NCBI GenBank assembly: GCA_902462475.1
Contig: CABQCB010000019.1
Location: 1-15,437 of the forward strand
DNA: 15,437 nucleotides
Origin: an uncultured Oscillibacter sp.
GTDB lineage: Bacteria; Bacillota_A; Clostridia; Oscillospirales; Oscillospiraceae
Direction: 5' to 3'
The translations under genes and the position numbers were made by a program. Shown one piece after another: positions 12,429 to 15,437 of this stretch. Each line of letters begins with the position of its first letter. The first letter of the stretch is position 1. The notes under the pieces are model-generated. The model ran no database searches. It was not told where the DNA came from and worked only from the letters and a program-made list of their open reading frames with translations.

Positions 12429-13253
12429 TCAGGCGGCTTCATACTCCTCCAGGCAGATCCCCTGTTCCATGATCGCCGCGGCCGCCTCCCGGCCCACATA
12501 GCGGTAATGCCACGGCTCGTAGCCGATGCCTGTCAGCGCGCTTTTATCCGTGGGATAGCGGAGGATGAAGCCGTAGGCGGCGCAGTGGTCCATGAGCCAC
12601 TGCTGCACCGGCGTCTGCTCCTGCTTTCGGTCCAGGATCTGATAGCCCTTATCCACGATATCCACCGCCAGGCCGGTCTCATGTTCGCTGGTGCCGGGGC
12701 GGGCCACCCACCGCGCCGCCTCCTCCTGGGCCGCCTCTTCCGAGTACCCCAGGTCCAGGAGCCGCTCCACCTTATTTTGGAACAGCTCCTCCTGCTTTTC
12801 ACGGGTGCGGTAGGAAGAGCAGATCCACGGCTCCAGCCCCGCGGCGCGGCAGTCGTCCATCATCTGCTGCAGCGCCGGATACATCCGGCTGTCCACGGCA
12901 TGTCCGCCTTTGAGCTCCGTCAGCTCTGGGACCGTAAATCCCTCCGGCAAGGGATTCGCTCCGCTCACTACCAGCAGTTCCCACGCCGTATCCTCCGACG
13001 GGGCCTGCTCCGCCGGGTCCAGGGGCACCAGCGGTGTGCCGCGCTCCGCCGCAGGAGACGCCGCTTCCAGCTCCTCCATCGGCAGCTCCGCCGCCCGGAA
13101 AGCACCCAGGCGGAAGCCCCCTCCCAAAAGCAGCAGCCCCAGGACCAGCGGCAGCAAAACCGGCCGCCCATGCGCCCGGCGGCGCCCGGATTTTCTCCCT
13201 CCCGTCATCGGGCTGTATGTTCTTCGTCCGGCCTGCCGCACGTATCGCGCCAT
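12429..13253 (-). CDS. Membrane-anchored D-Ala-D-Ala carboxypeptidase, VanY family
   Basis: A 274-residue protein. A basic cytosolic start is followed by one membrane anchor (about 31-47, PVLLPLVLGLLLLGGGF), a variable stem to about 100, and a peptidase M15B/VanY domain (about 115-265). Key residues are SSYRT (146-150), the zinc ligands His191 and Asp198 in SEHETGLAVD, and Glu246 and His249 in EPWH. It should therefore trim the terminal D-Ala from peptidoglycan stem peptides outside the membrane. I chose ATG 13253 because AAGGAGG (13262-13268) stands eight bases before it; an in-frame GTG at 13260-13262 abuts that site. A vancomycin-resistance role is not implied, as no vanH/A/X-type genes are nearby. 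It is divergent from a lipoprotein gene and a two-component system that may also concern the envelope. Confidence 0.92.
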   Translation of the reverse strand: MARYVRQAGRRTYSPMTGGRKSGRRRAHGRPVLLPLVLGLLLLGGGFRLGAFRAAELPMEELEAASPAAERGTPLVPLDPAEQAPSEDTAWELLVVSGANPLPEGFTVPELTELKGGHAVDSRMYPALQQMMDDCRAAGLEPWICSSYRTREKQEELFQNKVERLLDLGYSEEAAQEEAARWVARPGTSEHETGLAVDIVDKGYQILDRKQEQTPVQQWLMDHCAAYGFILRYPTDKSALTGIGYEPWHYRYVGREAAAAIMEQGICLEEYEAA

Positions 13254-13475
13254 GCAAGGCACCTCCTTCTTCTCGTCTCGCGCCCTACCTTACGACCGTT
13301 TTCCCGCAAAACCGCCTCCTTTTTGCATCACTTTCCCATCATCGGTCCCGTCTGCCGGACAGCGCGGGCCGAGCGTGAGTTTTTTCCGGGGCTCAAACTT
13401 TTTTGGCGTCTCGTGCGTCTAGGAAGAAAGCACATCCATGTGCCGGTAATCTCAAAGCAGAAAGGACCATGCCAT

Positions 13476-14036
13476 ATGTACAAACGTTTCGGCCTGACGC
13501 TGCTGGCCGCAGCGCTGTGCCTGCTGCTGGCCGGCTGCGGCCAAAGCCAGCAAACGCCCTCCGAAGAGCCCCCCGCCCAGAGCGGTCAGAGCGAGCCCGC
13601 CGGCGGCGAGACGGACCAGACCGAGCCCGCCGAGGGTGCGGCGGAGGACCCCGCTGAGGGCGAAACCGCTTCCGGCGAGACCGCCCCCACCTATGAGGAC
13701 AACTTTGACGTGGACGCGGAAGCCGCCGCGGACTTTGCCCGCAAGATCCAGGACGCTGTGGCGGACCAGGACCTGGAGGCGCTGGCAGATCTGATGATGT
13801 TCCCCAACTATGTGGGTTTTACGGAGGATCCCGCCTTTGTGAACACCCGGGAGGAGTTCATCGCCCTGGGGGCCGAGCGGATCTTCACCCAGGAACTGTG
13901 CGACCAGATCGCCGCAGCGGAAACGGAAGATCTCCAGCCCAGCGAGGCGGGCTTCGTGCTCTCCGCCGACGGGCGGCCCAACATCATCTTCGGCGTCAAC
14001 GAGGGCCATCTGGCCATCGTGGGGATGAACTACTGA
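13476..14036 (+). CDS. Lipoprotein of unknown function
   Basis: The precursor is 186 residues. A lipoprotein signal peptide (MYKRFGLTLLAAALCLLLAG) ends at the lipobox LLAG-Cys21. A low-complexity, acidic spacer rich in Glu, Gly, Pro, Ala and Thr (about 25-72) carries a small globular domain (about 78-186) beyond the wall. That domain has helix-rich ARKIQDAVADQDLEALADLM and a closing strand region (RPNIIFGVNEGHLAIVGMNY). I do not recognise the family for certain; the start resembles small NTF2-like or extracytoplasmic sensor domains. A ribosome binding site AAAGGA precedes ATG 13476. The same frame is open far upstream without protein-like content. A strong terminator follows, so it is separate from the two-component genes downstream, though it may work with them. 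Confidence 0.88.
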   Translation: MYKRFGLTLLAAALCLLLAGCGQSQQTPSEEPPAQSGQSEPAGGETDQTEPAEGAAEDPAEGETASGETAPTYEDNFDVDAEAAADFARKIQDAVADQDLEALADLMMFPNYVGFTEDPAFVNTREEFIALGAERIFTQELCDQIAAAETEDLQPSEAGFVLSADGRPNIIFGVNEGHLAIVGMNY

Positions 14037-14049
14037 ACCGTCCCGCAGA

Positions 14050-14094
14050 AAAAGCAGGCGTCCGCATCTGTGCGGACGCCTGCTTTTCTTTTTC
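14050..14094 (+). terminator. Strong terminator after the lipoprotein gene
   Basis: A perfect 17-bp stem (14050-14066 with 14071-14087) has a four-base loop and is followed by CTTTTT. It lies 14 bases after the lipoprotein stop codon. Confidence 0.92.
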
Positions 14095-14098
14095 GCCC

Positions 14099-14107
14099 TG
14101 GTATGAT
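14099..14107 (+). promoter_or_regulatory. Possible extended -10 promoter of the two-component operon
   Basis: TGG directly precedes TATGAT (14102-14107, five of six). It lies just behind the terminator, with about 45 bases to the response regulator start. No good -35 exists because that position falls inside the terminator stem. Confidence 0.4.
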
Positions 14108-14158
14108 GCAAAAATGATGGCTGCGGGCGCTATTTTAACGAAAAAGGGGGTGCATGGA

Positions 14159-14815
14159 ATGAACAGGATCCTCATCGCGGAGGACGAGCCCGCCATTGCC
14201 GGGCTGGTGCGGACCGTGCTGACCGGGGCAGGCTATCGCTGCGTGTGGGCTCCGGACGGCACCCAGGCGGCGGACCTTCTGGAAAAGGAGTCCTTCGACC
14301 TGGCCCTGCTGGACATCATGCTGCCCGGCGCAGACGGCTATGAGCTGCTGGACTACTGCAAGGCCCTGGAGGTGCCGGTGATCTTTCTCACCGCCCGGGG
14401 CGAGGTGGAGGACCGGGTGCGGGGCCTGCGCCGGGGGGCCGAGGACTACCTGACCAAGCCCTTTGCCCTGCCGGAGCTGCTGGCCCGGGTGGAGACCGTG
14501 CTGCGCCGCTGCGGCAAGGCCGCCCAGGTGCTGCGGGTGGAGCCGGACATCGAAATCGACCCCGCCGCCCGGATCGTGCGCAAAAACGGCCAGCCGGTGG
14601 CGCTGACGGCCAAGGAGTTCGACCTTTTGGTGCTGTTCGCCCAGAATAAAAACGTGGCGCTGTGCCGGGACCGCATTTTTGAGCGGGTGTGGAACGAGGA
14701 ATACCTGGGCGACAGCCGCACCGTGGACCTCCACGTCCAGCGGATGCGCAAGAAGCTGGGGCTGGAGGACCGCCTGAGCGCGGTGTACAAAGTGGGCTAC
14801 CGATTGGAGGGGTGA
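14159..14815 (+). CDS. OmpR/PhoB-type response regulator
   Basis: A 218-residue two-domain regulator of standard length. The receiver (about 2-115) has acidic Glu8, Asp9 and Glu10, phospho-acceptor Asp52 (LLDIMLPG), Thr78 and Lys100 (LTKPF). The winged-helix DNA-binding domain (about 125-217) has ALTAKEFDLLVLF, the recognition helix SRTVDLHVQRMRKKL and the wing YKVGYRLEG. ATG 14159 has AAGGGGG (14144-14150) at eight bases; an out-of-frame ATG lies at 14154. The cognate histidine kinase starts four bases after its stop, so they are one operon. Targets cannot be read, but the neighbouring lipoprotein and VanY-type peptidase make an envelope-related stimulus a fair guess. Confidence 0.95.
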   Translation: MNRILIAEDEPAIAGLVRTVLTGAGYRCVWAPDGTQAADLLEKESFDLALLDIMLPGADGYELLDYCKALEVPVIFLTARGEVEDRVRGLRRGAEDYLTKPFALPELLARVETVLRRCGKAAQVLRVEPDIEIDPAARIVRKNGQPVALTAKEFDLLVLFAQNKNVALCRDRIFERVWNEEYLGDSRTVDLHVQRMRKKLGLEDRLSAVYKVGYRLEG

Positions 14816-14819
14816 AGCG

Positions 14820-15437
14820 ATGCGCCTTTTCTGGAAGCTGTTTTGCAGCATGGTGACCATCACGGCCCTGGCCTGCTCCATCGGCGGTTTTTTGCTCATC
14901 GATGGGCAGTTTCGCGCCGGTCTGGACGCCCAGGCAGAGCTGGTGACCACGGAGAACTCCCTCCTTCGCCGCACGCTGCTGCGGCAGATGCAGTTTTCCA
15001 GCAGTTTCACCCAGGAGGAGGCGGCACATCTTGCCGGAGAGGCCGCTGAAAGCAGGGACAGCCTTCGCTTTCGCCTCAGTGACAGCGAGGGAACCGTCCT
15101 GGCCGGGCACCACCTAGCGGCAGAGTCCTCCCTGGTCTCGTCCCTGGGGGAAAATGAGGCCGGCTGGGAGGTGCTGCGCGCCGGCGATCGCTTCTACCTC
15201 CACGCGGCGGCCCCGGTGGCCCTGGAGGACGGCACGATCTACCTGGAGAACTGGCGGGAGGTGGGAAACCTCTTTTCCCTGCGGAAGACCCAGTACACCG
15301 TGTTTTTCTATGTGCTGCTGGGGCTGCTACTGGCCACGGCCCTGGCCGCCCTGGCCTTGAGCGCCTGGATGACCCGGCCCCTGGGGCGGCTTTCCCAGGC
15401 CGCCCGGCAGGTGGCCGGCGGTGCGCTGGAGCGGCGG
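14820..15437 (+). CDS. Sensor histidine kinase, N-terminal part (cut by window end)
   Basis: 206 residues are visible from ATG 14820 to the window edge. The first membrane segment is about 8-27, then an extracellular sensor region of about 130 residues (28-158), and a second membrane segment (about 159-183, VFFYVLLGLLLATALAALAL). The start of a HAMP linker follows (TRPLGRLSQAARQVAGGALERR). The phospho-accepting His and the ATPase domain lie beyond the window. The ribosome binding site (GGAGG) is inside the last codons of the response regulator gene and the gap is four bases, so translation is probably coupled. The sensor region has no motif I can name. Confidence 0.93.
   Translation, partial: MRLFWKLFCSMVTITALACSIGGFLLIDGQFRAGLDAQAELVTTENSLLRRTLLRQMQFSSSFTQEEAAHLAGEAAESRDSLRFRLSDSEGTVLAGHHLAAESSLVSSLGENEAGWEVLRAGDRFYLHAAAPVALEDGTIYLENWREVGNLFSLRKTQYTVFFYVLLGLLLATALAALALSAWMTRPLGRLSQAARQVAGGALERR

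Noticed and set aside
12429..13253. VanY gene as part of a glycopeptide resistance cluster
   Set aside because: No ligase, dehydrogenase or VanX-like gene is present in the window, and VanY-type peptidases are common housekeeping enzymes.
13260..13262. GTG start for the VanY-family gene
   Set aside because: It abuts the AAGGAGG site, so a ribosome could not use it at normal spacing; ATG 13253 is eight bases away.
12357..13475. Upstream extension of the lipoprotein frame
   Set aside because: The frame is open but runs antisense to the VanY gene and has Arg/His/Pro-rich content. The signal peptide and lipobox fix the true start at 13476.
1..15437. CRISPR arrays, tRNA or rRNA genes, insertion sequences, attachment sites
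   Set aside because: No regularly spaced repeats, cloverleaf, transposase or integrase sequence or flanking direct repeats were seen.

Overview
The window reads as chromosomal DNA of a GC-rich, Gram-positive anaerobe of the Clostridia, most like a gut Oscillospiraceae (the Flavonifractor/Oscillibacter type). The pointers are strong AGGAGG-type ribosome binding sites, SLH wall-anchoring domains, a VanY-type peptidase, small helix-turn-helix proteins of a clostridial kind and high GC in most genes. This placement is inference from gene style; there is no rRNA or tRNA to confirm it.

Layout. (1) 38-529, minus: a two-gene mini-operon, a 54-residue ribbon-helix-helix-like protein overlapping an unrecognised 67-residue protein, with its own promoter, a 22-bp perfect palindrome as likely operator and a terminator. 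(2) 523-1514, plus: a divergent EamA transporter made of two very similar halves. (3) 1529-3347, plus: a metalloid-response module of ArsR repressor, ArsP/DUF318 permease and a small CxxC thioredoxin-like protein. The same 16-bp palindrome lies before both arsR and the permease. (4) 3382-6555, minus: a 1057-residue secreted wall-anchored protein with GLUG-type repeats, a purple-acid-phosphatase-like metallophosphoesterase and three SLH domains. An AT-rich promoter region with two cre/LacI-like sites lies upstream. (5) 6879-8444, minus: a small unknown protein and a 397-residue regulator with a DNA-binding domain at each end. (6) 8559-12284: a MerR regulator (minus) divergent from an AGCS symporter and a Cys/Met-metabolism PLP enzyme (plus), probably one amino-acid uptake and breakdown unit. 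(7) 12429-15437: a D,D-carboxypeptidase (minus), then a lipoprotein and an OmpR-type response regulator with its sensor kinase (plus). The kinase is cut off by the window end.

The window is mostly a row of small self-regulated modules, each a regulator beside its transporter or enzyme, with clear hairpin terminators between many of them. I see no phage, insertion sequence, CRISPR array or RNA gene. The least ordinary items are the 54/67-residue mini-operon, the double-HTH regulator, the SLH-phosphatase and the MerR/AGCS/PLP-lyase unit.
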